A DNA stretch of 64,000 nucleotides from Lasioglossum baleicum. Its lineage: Eukaryota > Arthropoda > Insecta > Hymenoptera > Halictidae. The notes below the pieces were generated by a model. It searched no databases, was not told where the DNA came from, and saw only the letters and a list, made by a program, of their open reading frames with translations. The translations under genes were made by a program, and so were the position numbers. This document shows, piece after piece, positions 11,508 to 25,537 of this stretch; within the stretch, counting starts at the first letter, position 1, and each line of letters begins with the position of its first letter. The stretch spans positions 1 to 64,000 of the forward strand of contig NW_027469527.1 in assembly GCF_051020765.1 (NCBI RefSeq), written 5' to 3'.

Positions 11508-14500
11508 ATGCATCCTCTCGCACGTGTTTTTACTCGACTAGCCTGCGGGATGCATCCTCTCGCACGTGTTTTTACTCGACTAGCCTGCGGGATGCATCCT
11601 CTCGCACGTGTTTTTACTCGACCGGCCTGCGGAATGCATCCTCTCGCACGTGTTTTTACTCGTCTAGGCTGCGGGATGCATCCTCTCGCACGTGTTTTTG
11701 CTCGACTAGCCTGCGGGATGCATCCTCTCGCACGTGTTTTTACTCGACTAGCCTGCGGGATGCATCCTCTCGCACGTGTTTTTACTCGACTAGCCTGCGG
11801 GATGCATCCTCTCGCACGTGTTTTTATTCGACTAGCCTGCGGGATGCATCCTCTCGCACGTGATTTTACTCGACTTGCCTGCGGGATGCATCCTCTCGCA
11901 TGTGTTTTTACTCGACTAGCCTGCGGGATGCATCCTCTCGCACGTGTTTTTACTCGACTAGCCTGCGGGATGCATCCTCTCGCACGTGTTTTTACTCGAC
12001 TAGCCTGCGGGATGCATCCTCTCGCACGTGTTTTTATTCGACTAGGCTGCGGGATGCATCCTCTCGCACGTGATTTTACTCGACTAGCCTACGGGATGTA
12101 TCCTCTCGCACGTGTTTTTACTCGACTAGCCTGCGGGATGCATCCTCTCGCACGTGTTTTTATTCGACTAGGCTGCGGGATGCATCCTCTCGCACGTGAT
12201 TTTACTCGACTATCCTGCGGGATGCATCCTCTCGCACGTGTTTTTACTCGACTAGCCTGCGGGATACATCCTCTCGCACGTGTATTTACTCGACTAGCCT
12301 GCGGGGTGCATCCTCTCGCACGTGTTTTTACTCGACTAGCCTGCGGGATGCATCCTCTCGCACGTGTTTTTACTCGACTAGCCTACGGGATGTATCCTCT
12401 CGCACGTGTTTTTACTCGACTAGCCTGCGGGATGCATCCTCTCGCACGTGTTTTTACTTGACTAGCCTGCGGGATGCATCCTCTCGCACGTGTTTTTACT
12501 CGACTAGCCTGCGGGATGCATCCTCTCGCACGTGTTTTTATTCGACTAGGCTGCGGGATGCATCCTCTCGCACGTGATTTTACTCGACTAGCCTACGGGA
12601 TGTATCCTCTCGCACGTGTTTTTACTCGACTAGCCTGCGGGATTCATCCTCTCGCACGTGTTTTTATTCGACTAGGCTGCGGGATGCATCCTCTCGCACG
12701 TGATTTTTCTCGACTAGCCTGCGGGATGCATCCTCTCGCACGTGTTTTTACTCGAGTAGCCTGCGGGATACATCCTCTCGCACGTGTATTTACTCGACTA
12801 GCCTGCGGGGTGCATCCTCTCGCACGTGTTTTTACTCGACTAGCCTGCGGGATGCATCCTCTCGCACGTGTTTTTACTCGACTAGCCTACGGGATGTATC
12901 CTCTCGCACGTGTTTTTACTCGACTAGCCTGCGGGATGCATCCTCTCGCACGTGTTTTTACTTGACTAGCCTGCGGGATGTATCCTCTCGCACGTGTTTT
13001 TACTCGACTAGCCTGCGGGATGCATCCTCTCGCACGTGTTTTTACTCGACTAGCCTGCGGGATGCATCCTCTCGCACGTGTTTTTACTCGACTAGCCTGC
13101 GGGATGCATCCTCTCGCACGTGTTTTTACTCGTCTAGGCTGCGGGATGCATCCTCTCGCACGTGTTTTTACTCGAGTAGCCTGCGGGATGCATCCTCTCG
13201 CACGTGTTTTTACTCGACTAGCCTGCGGGATGCATCCTCTCGCACGTGGTTTTACTCGACTAGCCTGCGGGATGCATCCTCTCGCACGTGTTTTTACTCG
13301 ACTAGCCTGCGGGATGCATCCTCTCGCACGTGTTTTTACTCGACTAGCCTGCGGGATGCATCCTCTCGCACGTGTTTTTACTTGACTAGCCTGCGGGATG
13401 CATCCTCTCGCACGTGTTTTTACTCGAGTAACCTGCGGTATGCATCCTCTCGCACGTGTTTTTACTCTACTAGCCTGCGGGGTGCATCCTCTCGCACGTG
13501 TTTTTACTCGACTAGCCTGCGGGATGCATCCTCTCGCACGTGTTTTTACTCGACTAGCCAGCGGGATGCATCCTCTCGCACGTGTTTTTACTCGACTAGC
13601 CTGCGGGATGCATCCTCTCGCACGTGTTTTTACTCGAGTAGTCTGCGGGATGCATCCTCTCGCACGTGTTTTTACTCGACTAGCCTGCGGGGTGCATCCT
13701 CTCGCACGTGTTTTTACTCGACTAGCCTGCGGGATGCATCCTCTCGCACGTGTTTTTACTCGACTAGCCTGCGGGATGCATCCTCTCGCACGTGTTTTTA
13801 CTCGACTAGCCTGCGGGATGCATCCTCTCGCACGTGTTTTTACTCGACTAGCCTGCGGGATGCATCCTCTCGCACGTGTTTTTACTCGAGTAACCTGCGG
13901 GATGCATCCTCTCGCACGTGTTTTTACTCTACTAGCCTGCGGGGTGGATCCTCTCGCACGTGTTTTTACTCGACTAGCCTGCGGGATGCATCCTCTCGCA
14001 CGTGTTTTTACTCGACTAGCCAGCGGGATGCATCCTCTCGCACGTGTATTTACTCGACTAGCCTGCGGGATGCATCCTCTCGCACGTGTTTTTACTCGAG
14101 TAGTCTGCGGGATGCATCCTCTCGCACGTGTTTTTACTCGACTAGCCTGCGGGGTGCATCCTCTCGCACGTGTTTTTACTCGACTAGCCTGCGGGATGCA
14201 TCCTCTCGCACGTGTTTTTACTCGACTAGCCTGCGGGATGCATCCTCTCGCACGTGTTTTTACTCGAGTAACCTGCGGGATGCATCCTCTCGCACGTGTT
14301 TTTACTCTACTAGCCTGCGGGGTGCATCCTCTCGCACGTGTTTTTACTCGACTAGCCTGCGGGATGCATCCTCTCGCACGTGTTTTTACTCGACCGGCCT
14401 GCGGAATGCATCCTCTCGCACGTGTTTTTACTCGTCTAGGCTGCGGGATGCATCCTCTCGCACGTGTTTTTACTCGAGTAGTCTGCGGGATGCATCCTCT

Positions 14501-14648
14501 CGCACGTGTTTTTACTCGACTAGCCTGCGGGGTGCATCCTCTCGCACGTGTTTTTACTCGACTAGCCTGCGGGATGCATCCTCTCGCACGTGTTTTTACT
14601 CGACTAGCCTGCGGGATACATCCTCTCGCACGTGTTTTTACTCGAATA

Positions 14649-14993
14649 GCCTGAGGGGTGCATCCTCTTGCACGTGTTTTTACTCGACTAGCCTGCGGGA
14701 TTCATCCTCTCGCACGTGTTTTTACTCGACTAGCCTGCGGGATGCATCCTCTCGCACGTGTTTTTACTCGACTAGCCTGCGGGATGCATCCTCTCGCACG
14801 TGTTTTTACTCGAGTAGTCTGCGGGATGCATCCTCTCGCACGTGTTTTTACTCGACTAGCCTGCGGGGTGCATCCTCTCGCACGTGTTTTTACTCGACTA
14901 GCCTGCGGGATGCATCCTCTCGCACGTGTTTTTACTCGACTAGCCTGCGGGATGCATCCTCTCGCACGTGATTTTGCCCGACTAGCCTGCGTG
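14649..14993. repeat. Core block copy 4
   Basis: Begins 83 units after copy 3. The unit before it has CTCGAATAG (about 14,641-14,649), a private substitution. Confidence 0.9.
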
Positions 14994-17900
14994 ATGCATC
15001 CTCTCGCACGTGTTTTTACTCGACTAGCCTGCGGGATGCATCCTCTCGCACGTGTTTTTACTCGACTAGCCTGCGGGATGCATCCTCTCGCACGTGTTTT
15101 TACTCGACCGGCCTGCGGAATGCATCCTCTCGCACGTGTTTTTACTCGTCTAGGCTGCGGGATGCATCCTCTCGCACGTGTTTTTGCTCGACTAGCCTGC
15201 GGGATGCATCCTCTCGCACGTGTTTTTACTCGACTAGCCTGCGGGATGCATCCTCTCGCACGTGTTTTTACTCGACTAGCCTGCGGGATGCATCCTCTCG
15301 CACGTGTTTTTATTCGACTAGCCTGCGGGATGCATCCTCTCGCACGTGATTTTACTCGACTTGCCTGCGGGATGCATCCTCTCGCATGTGTTTTTACTCG
15401 ACTAGCCTGCGGGATGCATCCTCTCGCACGTGTTTTTACTCGACTAGCCTGCGGGATGCATCCTCTCGCACGTGTTTTTACTCGACTAGCCTGCGGGATG
15501 CATCCTCTCGCACGTGTTTTTACTCGTCTAGGCTGCGGGATGCACCCTCTCGCACGTGTTTCTGCTCGACTAGCCTGCGGGATGCATCCTCTCGCACGTG
15601 TTTTTACTCGACTAGCCAGCGGGATGCATCCTCTCGCACGTGTTTTTACTCGACTAGCCTACGGGACGCATCCTCTCGCACGTGTTTTTACTCGACTAGC
15701 CTGCGGGATGCATCCTCTCGCACGTGTTTTTACTCGACTAGCCTGCGGGAAGCATCCTCTCGCACGTGTTTTTACTCGTCTAAGCTGCGGGATGCATCCT
15801 CTCGCACGTGTTTTTACTCGACTAGCCTGCGGGAAGCATCCTCTCGCACGTGTTTTTACTCGACTAGCCTGCGGGATGCATCCTCTCGCACGTGTTTTTA
15901 CTCGACTAGCCTGAGGGATGCATCCTCTCGCACGTGTTTTTATTCGACTAGGCTGCGGGATGCATCCTCTCGCACGTGATTTTACTCGACTAGCCTGCGG
16001 GATGCATCCTCTCGCACGTGTTTTTACTCGACTAGCCTGCGGGATACATCCTCTCGCACGTGTATTTACTCGACTAGCCTGCGGGGTGCATCCTCTCGCA
16101 CGTGTTTTTACTCGACTAGCCTGCGGGATGCATCCTCTCGCACGTGTTTTTACTCGACTAGCCTGCGGGATGCATCCTCTCGCACGTGTTTTTACTCGAG
16201 TAGCCTGCGGGATGCATCCTCTCGCACGTGTTTTTACTCGACTAGCCTGCGGGATGCATCCTCTCGCACGTGTTTTTACTCGACTAGCCTACGGGATGTA
16301 TCCTCTCGCACGTGTTTTTACTCGACTAGCCTGCGGGATGCATCCTCTCGCACGTGTTTTTACTTGACTAGCCTGCGGGATGTATCCTCTCGCACGTGTT
16401 TTTACTCGACTAGCCTGCGGGATGCATCCTCTCGCACGTGTTTTTACTCGACTAGCCTGCGGGATGCATCCTCTCGCACGTGTTTTTACTCGACTAGTCT
16501 GCGGGATGCATCCTCTCGCACGTGTTTTTACTCGTCTAGGCTGCGGGATGCATCCTCTCGCACGTGTTTTTACTCGAGTAGCCTGCGGGATGCATACTCT
16601 CGCACGTGTTTTTACTCGACTAGCCTGCGGGGTGCATCCTCTCGCACGTGTTTTTACTCGACTACCCTGCGGGATGCATCCTCTCGCACGTGTTTTTACT
16701 CGACTAGCCTGCGGGATGCATCCTCTCGCACGTGTTTTTACTCGACTAGCCTGCGGGATGCATCCTCTCGCACGTGTTTTTACTCGACTAGCCTGCGGGA
16801 AGCATCCTCTCGCACGTGTTTTTACTCGTCTAAGCTGCGGGATGCATCCTCTCGCACGTGTTTTTACTCGACTAGCCTGCGGGAAGCATCCTCTCGCACG
16901 TGTTTTTACACGACTAGCCTGCGGGATGCATCCTCTCGCACGTGTTTTTACTCGACTAGCCTGCGGGATGCATCCTCTCGCACGTGTTTTTATTCGACTA
17001 GGCTGCGGGATGCATCCTCTCGCACGTGATTTTACTCGACTAGCCTGCGGGATGCATCCTCTCGCACGTGTTTTTACTCGACTAGCCTGCGGGATGCATC
17101 CTCTCGCACGTGTTTTTATTCGACTAGGCTGCGGGATGCATCCTCTCGCACGTGATTTTACTCGACTAGCCTGCGGGATGCATCCTCTCGCACGTGTTTT
17201 TACTCGACTAGCCTGCGGGATACATCCTCTCGCACGTGTTTTTACTCGACTAGCCTGCGGGGTGCATCCTCTCGCACGTGTTTTTACTCGACTAGCCTGC
17301 GGGATGCATCCTCTCGCACGTGTTTTTACTCGACTAGCCTGCGGGATGCATCCTCTCGCACGTGTTTTTACTCGAGTAGCCTGCGGGATGCATCCTCTCG
17401 CACGTGTTTTTACTCGACTAGCCTGCGGGATGCATCCTCTCGCACGTGTTTTTACTCGACTAGCCTACGGGATGTATCCTCTCGCACGTGTTTTTACTCG
17501 ACTAGCCTGCGGGATGCATCCTCTCGCACGTGTTTTTATTCGACTAGCCTGCGGGATGCATCCTCTCGCACGTGATTTTACTCGACTAGCCTGCGGGATG
17601 CATCCTCTCGCCCGTGATTTTACTCGACTAGCCTGCGGGATGCATCCTCTCGCACGTGTTTTTACTCGACTAGCCTGCGGGATGCATCCTCTCGCACGTG
17701 TTTTTACTCGAGTAGCCTGCGGGATGCATCCTCTCGCACGTGTTTTTACTCGACTAGCCTGCTGGGTGCATCCTCTCGCACGTGTTTTTACTCGACTAGC
17801 CTGCGGGAAGCATCCTCTCGCACGTGTTTTTACTCGACTAGCCTGCGGGATGCATCCTCTCGCACGTGTTTTTACTCGACTAGCCTGCGGGATGCATCCT

Positions 17901-18353
17901 CTCGCACGTGTTTTTACTCGTCTAGGCTGCGGGATGCATCGTCTCGCACGTGTTTTTACTCGACTAGCCTGCGGGATGCATCCTCTCGCACGTTTTTTTA
18001 CTCGACTAGCCTGCGGGATGCATCCTCTCGCACGTGTTTTTACTCGACTAGCCTGCTGGGTGCATCCTCTCGCACGTGTTTTTACTCGACTAGCCTGCGG
18101 GATGCATCCTCTCGCACGTGTTTTTACTCGACTAGCCTGCGGGATGCATCCTCTCGCACGTGTTTTTACTCGACTAGCCTGCGGGATGCATCCTCTCGCA
18201 CGTGTTTTTACTCGTCTAGGCTGCGGGATGCATCGTCTCGCACGTGTTTTTACTCGACTAGCCTGCGGGATGCATCCTCTCGCACGTGTTTTTACTCGAC
18301 TAGCCTGCGGGATGCATCCTCTCGCACGTGTTTTTACTCGACTAGCCTGCGGG

Positions 18354-18480
18354 ATGCATCATCTCGCACGTGTTTTTGCTCGACTAGCCTGCGGGATGCA
18401 TCCTCCCGCACCTGTTTTTGCTCGACTAGCCTGCGGGACGCATCCTCTGGCACGTGTTCTTCACTCGACTAGCCTGCGGG
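18354..18480. repeat. Divergent three-unit cassette, copy 1
   Basis: Three consecutive units with an unusual cluster of changes. The first has GCATCATC and TTTTTGCTCG. The second has GCACCTG (destroying CACGTG) and TTTTTGCTCG. The third has GGACGCAT, CTCTGGCAC and GTTCTTCACTC, which is one base longer than the consensus. Total length is 127 bp (3 x 42 + 1). This copy alone also has CCTCCCGC in the second unit. Confidence 0.92.
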
Positions 18481-20739
18481 ATGCATCCTCTCGCACGTGT
18501 TTTTACTCGACTAGCCTGCGGGATGCATCCTCTCGCACGTGTTTTTACTCGACTAGCCTGCGGGATGCATCCTCTCGCACGTGTTTTTACTCGAGTAACC
18601 TGCGGGATGCATCCTCTCGCACGTGTTTTTACTCTACTAGCCTGCGGGGTGCATCCTCTCGCACGTGTTTTTACTCGACTAGCCTGCGGGATGCATCCTC
18701 TCGCACGTGTTTTTACTCGACTAGCCAGCGGGATGCATCCTCTCGCACGTGTTTTTACTCGACTAGCCTGCGGGATGCATCCTCTCGCACGTGTTTTTAC
18801 TCGACTAGCCTGCGGGAAGCATCCTCTCGCACGTGTTTTTACTCGACTAGCCTGCGGGATGCATCCTCTCGCACGTGTTTTTACTCGACTAGCCTGCGGG
18901 ATGCATCCTCTCGCACGTGTTTTTATTCGACTAGCCTGCGGGATACATCCTCTCGCAAGTGTTTTTACTCGACTAGCCTGCGGGGTGCATCCTCTCGCAC
19001 GTGTTTTTACTCGACTAGCCTGCGGGATGCATCCTCTCGCACGTGTTTTTACTCGACTAGCCTGCGGGATGCATCCTCTCGCACGTGTTTTTACTCGAGT
19101 AGCCTGCGGGATGCATCCTCTCGCACGTGTTTTTACTCGACTAGCCTGCGGGGTGCATCCTCTCGCACGTGTTTTTACTCGACTAGCCTGCGGGATGCAT
19201 CCTCTCGCACGTGTTTTTACTCGACTAGCCTGCGGGATGCATCCTCTCGCACGTGATTTTGCCCGACTAGCCTGCGTGATGCATCCTCTCGCACGTGTTT
19301 TTACTCGACTAGCCTGCGGGATGCATCCTCTCGCACGTGTTTTTACTCGACTAGCCTGCGGGATGCATCCTCTCGCACGTGTTTTTACTCGACTAGCCTG
19401 CGGGATGCATCCTCTCGCACGTGTTTTTACTCGACTAGCCTGCGGGATGTATCCTCTCGCACGTGTTTTTACTCGACTAGCCTGCGGGATGCATCCTCTC
19501 GCACGTGTTTTTACTCGACTAGCCTGCGGGATGCATCCTCTCGCACGTGTTTTTACTCGACTAGCCTGCGGGATGCATCCTCTCGCACGTGTTTTTACTC
19601 GTCTAGGCTGCGGGATGCATCCTCTCGCACGTGTTTTTACTCGAGTAGCCTGCGGGATGCATACTCTCGCACGTGTTTTTACTCGACTAGCCTGCGGGGT
19701 GCATCCTCTCGCACGTGTTTTTACTCGACTACCCTGCGGGATGCATCCTCTCGCACGTGTTTTTACTCGACTAGCCTGCGGGATGCATCCTCTCGCACGT
19801 GTTTTTACTCGACTAGCCTGCGGGATGCATCCTCTCGCACGTGTTTTTACTCGACTAGCCTGCGGGATGCATCCTCTCGCACGTGTTTTTACTCGACTAG
19901 CCTGCGGGATGCATCCTCTCGCACGTGTTTTTACTTGACTAGCCTGCGGGATGCATCCTCTCGCACGTGTTTTTACTCGAGTAACCTGCGGGATGCATCC
20001 TCTCGCACGTGTTTTTACTCTACTAGCCTGCGGGGTGCATCCTCTCGCACGTGTTTTTACTCGACTAGCCTGCGGGATGCATCCTCTCGCACGTGTTTTT
20101 ACTCGACTAGCCAGCGGGATGCATCCTCTCGCACGTGTTTTTACTCGACTAGCCTGCGGGATGCATCCTCTCGCACGTGTTTTTACTCGAGTAGTCTGCG
20201 GGATGCATCCTCTCGCACGTGTTTTTACTCGACTAGCCTGCGGGGTGCATCCTCTCGCACGTGTTTTTACTCGACTAGCCTGCGGGATGCATCCTCTCGC
20301 ACGTGTTTTTACTCGACTAGCCTGCGGGATGCATCCTCTCGCACGTGTTTTTACTCGAGTAACCTGCGGGATGCATCCTCTCGCACGTGTTTTTACTCTA
20401 CTAGCCTGCGGGGTGCATCCTCTCGCACGTGTTTTTACTCGACTAGCCTGCGGGATGCATCCTCTCGCACGTGTTTTTACTCGACCGGCCTGCGGAATGC
20501 ATCCTCTCGCACGTGTTTTTACTCGTCTAGGCTGCGGGATGCATCCTCTCGCACGTGTTTTTACTCGAGTAGTCTGCGGGATGCATCCTCTCGCACGTGT
20601 TTTTACTCGACTAGCCTGCGGGGTGCATCCTCTCGCACGTGTTTTTACTCGACTAGCCTGCGGGATGCATCCTCTCGCACGTGTTTTTACTCGACTAGCC
20701 TGCGGGATACATCCTCTCGCACGTGTTTTTACTCGACTA

Positions 20740-20990
20740 GCCTGAGGGGTGCATCCTCTTGCACGTGTTTTTACTCGACTAGCCTGCGGGATTCATCCTC
20801 TCGCACGTGTTTTTACTCGACTAGCCTGCGGGATGCATCCTCTCGCACGTGTTTTTACTCGACTAGCCTGCGGGATGCATCCTCTCGCACGTGTTTTTAC
20901 TCGACTAGCCTGCGGGATGCATCCTCTCGCACGTGTTTTTACTCGACCGGCCTGCGGAATGCATCCTCTCGCACGTGTTTTTACTCGTCT
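20740..20990. repeat. Core block, internally deleted by six units
   Basis: The opening CCTGAGGGG/CTTGCAC and GATTCAT units are present. The CTCGAGTAGTC to GATTTTGCCC part is missing, and the GACCGGCC unit arrives 198 bp after the marker instead of 450 bp as in copy 3. The difference is exactly 252 bp, or six units, with the 42-bp phase kept. This indicates a unit-register deletion. Confidence 0.85.
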
Positions 20991-23091
20991 AGATTGCGGG
21001 ATGCATCCTCTCGCACGTGTTTTTGCTCGACTAGCCTGCGGGATGCATCCTCTCGCACGTGTTTTTACTCGACTAGCCTGCGGGATGCATCCTCTCGCAC
21101 GTGTTTTTACTCGACTAGCCTGCGGGATGCATCCTCTCGCACGTGTTTTTATTCGACTAGCCTGCGGGATGCATCCTCTCGCACGTGATTTTACTCGACT
21201 TGCCTGCGGGATGCATCCTCTCGCATGTGTTTTTACTCGACTAGCCTGCGGGATGCATCCTCTCGCACGTGTTTTTACTCGACTAGCCTGCGGGATGCAT
21301 CCTCTCGCACGTGTTTTTACTCGACTAGCCTGCGGGATGCATCCTCTCGCACGTGTTTTTATTCGACTAGGCTGCGGGATGCATCCTCTCGCACGTGATT
21401 TTACTCGACTAGCCTACGGGATGTATCCTCTCGCACGTGTTTTTACTCGACTAGCCTGCGGGATGCATCCTCTCGCACGTGTTTCTATTCGACTAGGCTG
21501 CGGGATGCATCCTCTCGCACGTGATTTTACTCGACTAGCCTGCGGGATGCATCCTCTCGCACGTGTTTTTACTCGACTAGCCTGCGGGATACATCCTCTC
21601 GCACGTGTATTTACTCGACTAGCCTGCGGGGTGCATCCTCTCGCACGTGTTTTTACTCGACTAGCCTGCGGGATGCATCCTCTCGCACGTGTTTTTACTC
21701 GACTAGCCTACGGGATGTATCCTCTCGCACGTGTTTTTACTCGACTAGCCTGCGGGATGCATCCTCTCGCACGTGTTTTTACTTGACTAGCCTGCGGGAT
21801 GTATCCTCTCGCACGTGTTTTTACTCGACTAGCCTGCGGGATGCATCCTCTCGCACGTGTTTTTCCTCGACTAGCCTGCGGGATGCATCCTCTCGCACGT
21901 GTTTTTACTCGACTAGCCTGCGGGATGCATCCTCTCGCACGTGTTTTTACTCGTCTAGGCTGCGGGATGCATCCTCTCGCACGTGTTTTTACTCGAGTAG
22001 CCTGCGGGATGCATACTCTCGCACGTGTTTTTACTCGACTAGCCTGCGGGGTGCATCCTCTCGCACGTGTTTTTACTCGACTACCCTGCGGGATGCATCC
22101 TCTCGCACGTGTTTTTACTCGACTAGCCTGCGGGATGCATCCTCTCGCACGTGTTTTTACTCGACTAGCCTGCGGGATGCATCCTCTCGCACGTGTTTTT
22201 ACTCGACTAGCCTGCGGGATGCATCCTCTCGCACGTGTTTTTACTCGACTAGCCTGCGGGATGCATCCTCTCGCACGTGTTTTTACTCGACTAGCCTGCG
22301 GGATGCATCCTCTCGCACGTGTTTTTACTCGAGTAACCTGCGGGATGCATCCTCTCGCACGTGTTTTTACTCTACTAGCCTGCGGGGTGGATCCTCTCGC
22401 ACGTGTTTTTACTCGACTAGCCTGCGGGATGCATCCTCTCGCACGTGTTTTTACTCGACTAGCCAGCGGGATGCATCCTCTCGCACGTGTTTTTACTCGA
22501 CTAGCCTGCGGGATGCATCCTCTCGCACGTGTTTTTACTCGAGTAGTCTGCGGGATGCATCCTCTCGCACGTGTTTTTACTCGACTAGCCTGCGGGGTGC
22601 ATCCTCTCGCACGTGTTTTTACTCGACTAGCCTGCGGGATGCATCCTCTCGCACGTGTTTTTACTCGACTAGCCTGCGGGATGCATCCTCTCGCACGTGT
22701 TTTTACTCGAGTAACCTGCGGGATGCATCCTCTCGCACGTGTTTTTACTCTACTAGCCTGCGGGGTGCATCCTCTCGCACGTGTTTTTACTCGACTAGCC
22801 TGCGGGATGCATCCTCTCGCACGTGTTTTTACTCGACCGGCCTGCGGAATGCATCCTCTCGCACGTGTTTTTACTCGTCTAGGCTGCGGGATGCATCCTC
22901 TCGCACGTGTTTTTACTCGAGTAGTCTGCGGGATGCATCCTCTCGCACGTGTTTTTACTCGACTAGCCTGCGGGGTGCATCCTCTCGCACGTGTTTTTAC
23001 TCGACTAGCCTGCGGGATGCATCCTCTCGCACGTGTTTTTACTCGACTAGCCTGCGGGATACATCCTCTCGCACGTGTTTTTACTCGACTA

Positions 23092-23436
23092 GCCTGAGGG
23101 GTGCATCCTCTTGCACGTGTTTTTACTCGACTAGCCTGCGGGATTCATCCTCTCGCACGTGTTTTTACTCGACTAGCCTGCGGGATGCATCCTCTCGCAC
23201 GTGTTTTTACTCGACTAGCCTGCGGGATGCATCCTCTCGCACGTGTTTTTACTCGAGTAGTCTGCGGGATGCATCCTCTCGCACGTGTTTTTACTCGACT
23301 AGCCTGCGGGGTGCATCCTCTCGCACGTGTTTTTACTCGACTAGCCTGCGGGATGCATCCTCTCGCACGTGTTTTTACTCGACTAGCCTGCGGGATGCAT
23401 CCTCTCGCACGTGATTTTGCCCGACTAGCCTGCGTG
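23092..23436. repeat. Core block copy 5
   Basis: Full eight-unit form, 56 units after the deleted block at 20,749. Downstream, the GACCGGCC unit has a private GCATCATC change (about 23,567). Confidence 0.9.
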
Positions 23437-25410
23437 ATGCATCCTCTCGCACGTGTTTTTACTCGACTAGCCTGCGGGATGCATCCTCTCGCACGTGTTT
23501 TTACTCGACTAGCCTGCGGGATGCATCCTCTCGCACGTGTTTTTACTCGACCGGCCTGCGGAATGCATCATCTCGCACGTGTTTTTACTCGTCTAGGCTG
23601 CGGGATGCATCCTCTCGCACGTGTTTTTGCTCGACTAGCCTGCGGGATGCATCCTCTCGCACGTGTTTTTACTCGACTAGCCTGCGGGATGCATCCTCTC
23701 GCACGTGTTTTTACTCGACTAGCCTGCGGGATGCATCCTCTCGCACGTGTTTTTACTCGTCTAGGCTGCGGGATGCACCCTCTCGCACGTGTTTTTGCTC
23801 GACTAGCCTGCGGGGTGCATCCTCTCGCACGTGTTTTTACTCGACTAGCCAGCGGGATGCATCCTCTCGCACGTGTTTTTACTCGACTAGCCTACGGGAC
23901 GCATCCTCTCGCACGTGTTTTTACTCGACTAGCCTGCGGGATGCATCCTCTCGCACGTGTTTTTACTCGACTAGCCTGCGGGAAGCATCCTCTCGCACGT
24001 GTTTTTACTCGTCTAAGCTGCGGGATGCATCCTCTCGCACGTGTTTTTACTCGACTAGCCTGCGGGAAGCATCCTCTCGCACGTGTTTTTACTCGACTAG
24101 CCTGCGGGATGCATCCTCTCGCACGTGTTTTTACTCGACTAGCCTGCGGGATGCATCCTCTCGCACGTGTTTTTATTCGACTAGGCTGCGGGATGCATCC
24201 TCTCGCACGTGATTTTACTCGACTAGCCTGCGGGATGCATCCTCTCGCACGTGTTTTTACTCGACTAGCCTGCGGGATACATCCTCTCGCACGTGTATTT
24301 ACTCGACTAGCCTGCGGGGTGCATCCTCTCGCACGTGTTTTTACTCGACTAGCCTGCGGGATGCATCCTCTCGCACGTGTTTTTACTCGACTAGCCTGCG
24401 GGATGCATCCTCTCGCACGTGTTTTTACTCGAGTAGCCTGCGGGATGCATCCTCTCGCACGTGTTTTTACTCGACTAGCCTGCGGGATGCATCCTCTCGC
24501 ACGTGTTTTTACTCGACTAGCCTACGGGATGTATCCTCTCGCACGTGTTTTTACTCGACTAGCCTGCGGGATGCATCCTCTCGCACGTGTTTTTACTTGA
24601 CTAGCCTGCGGGATGTATCCTCTCGCACGTGTTTTTACTCGACTAGCCTTCGGGATGCATCCTCTCGCACGTGTTTTTACTCGACTAGCCTGCGGGATGC
24701 ATCCTCTCGCACGTGTTTTTACTCGATTAGCCTGCGGGATGCATCCTCTCGCACGTGTTTTTACTCGTCTAGGCTGCGGGATGCATCCTCTCGCACGTGT
24801 TTTTACTCGACTAGCCTGCGGGATGCATCCTCTCGCACGTGTTTTTACTCGACTAGCCTGCGGGATGCATCCTCTCGCACGTGTTTTTACTCGACTAGCC
24901 TGCGGGAAGCATCCTCTCGCACGTGTTTTTACTCGTCTAAGCTGCGGGATGCATCCTCTCGCACGTGTTTTTACTCGACTAGCCTGCGGGAAGCATCCTC
25001 TCGCACGTGTTTTTACTCGACTAGCCTGCGGGATGCATCCTCTCGCACGTGTTTTTACTCGACTAGCCTGCGGGATGCATCCTCTCGCACGTGTTTTTAC
25101 TCGTCTAGGCTGCGGGATGCATCCTCTCGCACGTGATTTTACTCGACTAGCCTGCGGGATGCATCCTCTCGCACGTGTTTTTACTCGACTAGCCTGCGGG
25201 ATACATCCTCTCGCACGTGTTTTTACTCGACTAGCCTGCGGGGTGCATCCTCTCGCACGTGTTTTTACTCGACTAGCCTGCGGGATGCATCCTCTCGCAC
25301 GTGTTTTTACTCGAGTAGCCTGCGGGATGCATCCTCTCGCACGTGTTTTTACTCGACTAGCCTGCGGGATGCATCCTCTCGCACATGTTTTTACTCGACT
25401 AGCCTGCGGG

Positions 25411-25537
25411 ATGCATCATCTCGCACGTGTTTTTGCTCGACTAGCCTGCGGGATGCATCCTCTCGCACCTGTTTTTGCTCGACTAGCCTGCGGGACGCAT
25501 CCTCTGGCACGTGTTCTTCACTCGACTAGCCTGCGGG
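25411..25537. repeat. Divergent three-unit cassette, copy 2
   Basis: Same three marked units and the same +1 in GTTCTTCACTC. The unit just before it carries GCACATGT (about 25,381), a change not seen at the other cassettes. Confidence 0.92.

Larger units (their letters stand above)
5233..18456. repeat. Length-perfect stretch of the array
   Basis: About 315 consecutive units with substitutions but no insertion or deletion. The ATGCAT element keeps the same position modulo 42 (remainder 0) at 5,880, 8,106, 11,172, 14,658 and 18,354. It contains four full copies of the eight-unit core block. It also contains a block present twice 6,552 bp (156 units) apart: the CATGTG-marked segment at 8,834-9,427 recurs at 15,386-15,979. 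Confidence 0.93.

Noticed and set aside
18354..18480. Cassette as a transposable-element remnant or insertion site
   Set aside because: All three cassette units align over their full length with the 42-bp consensus, with point changes and one extra base. There are no terminal repeats, target duplications or foreign sequence.
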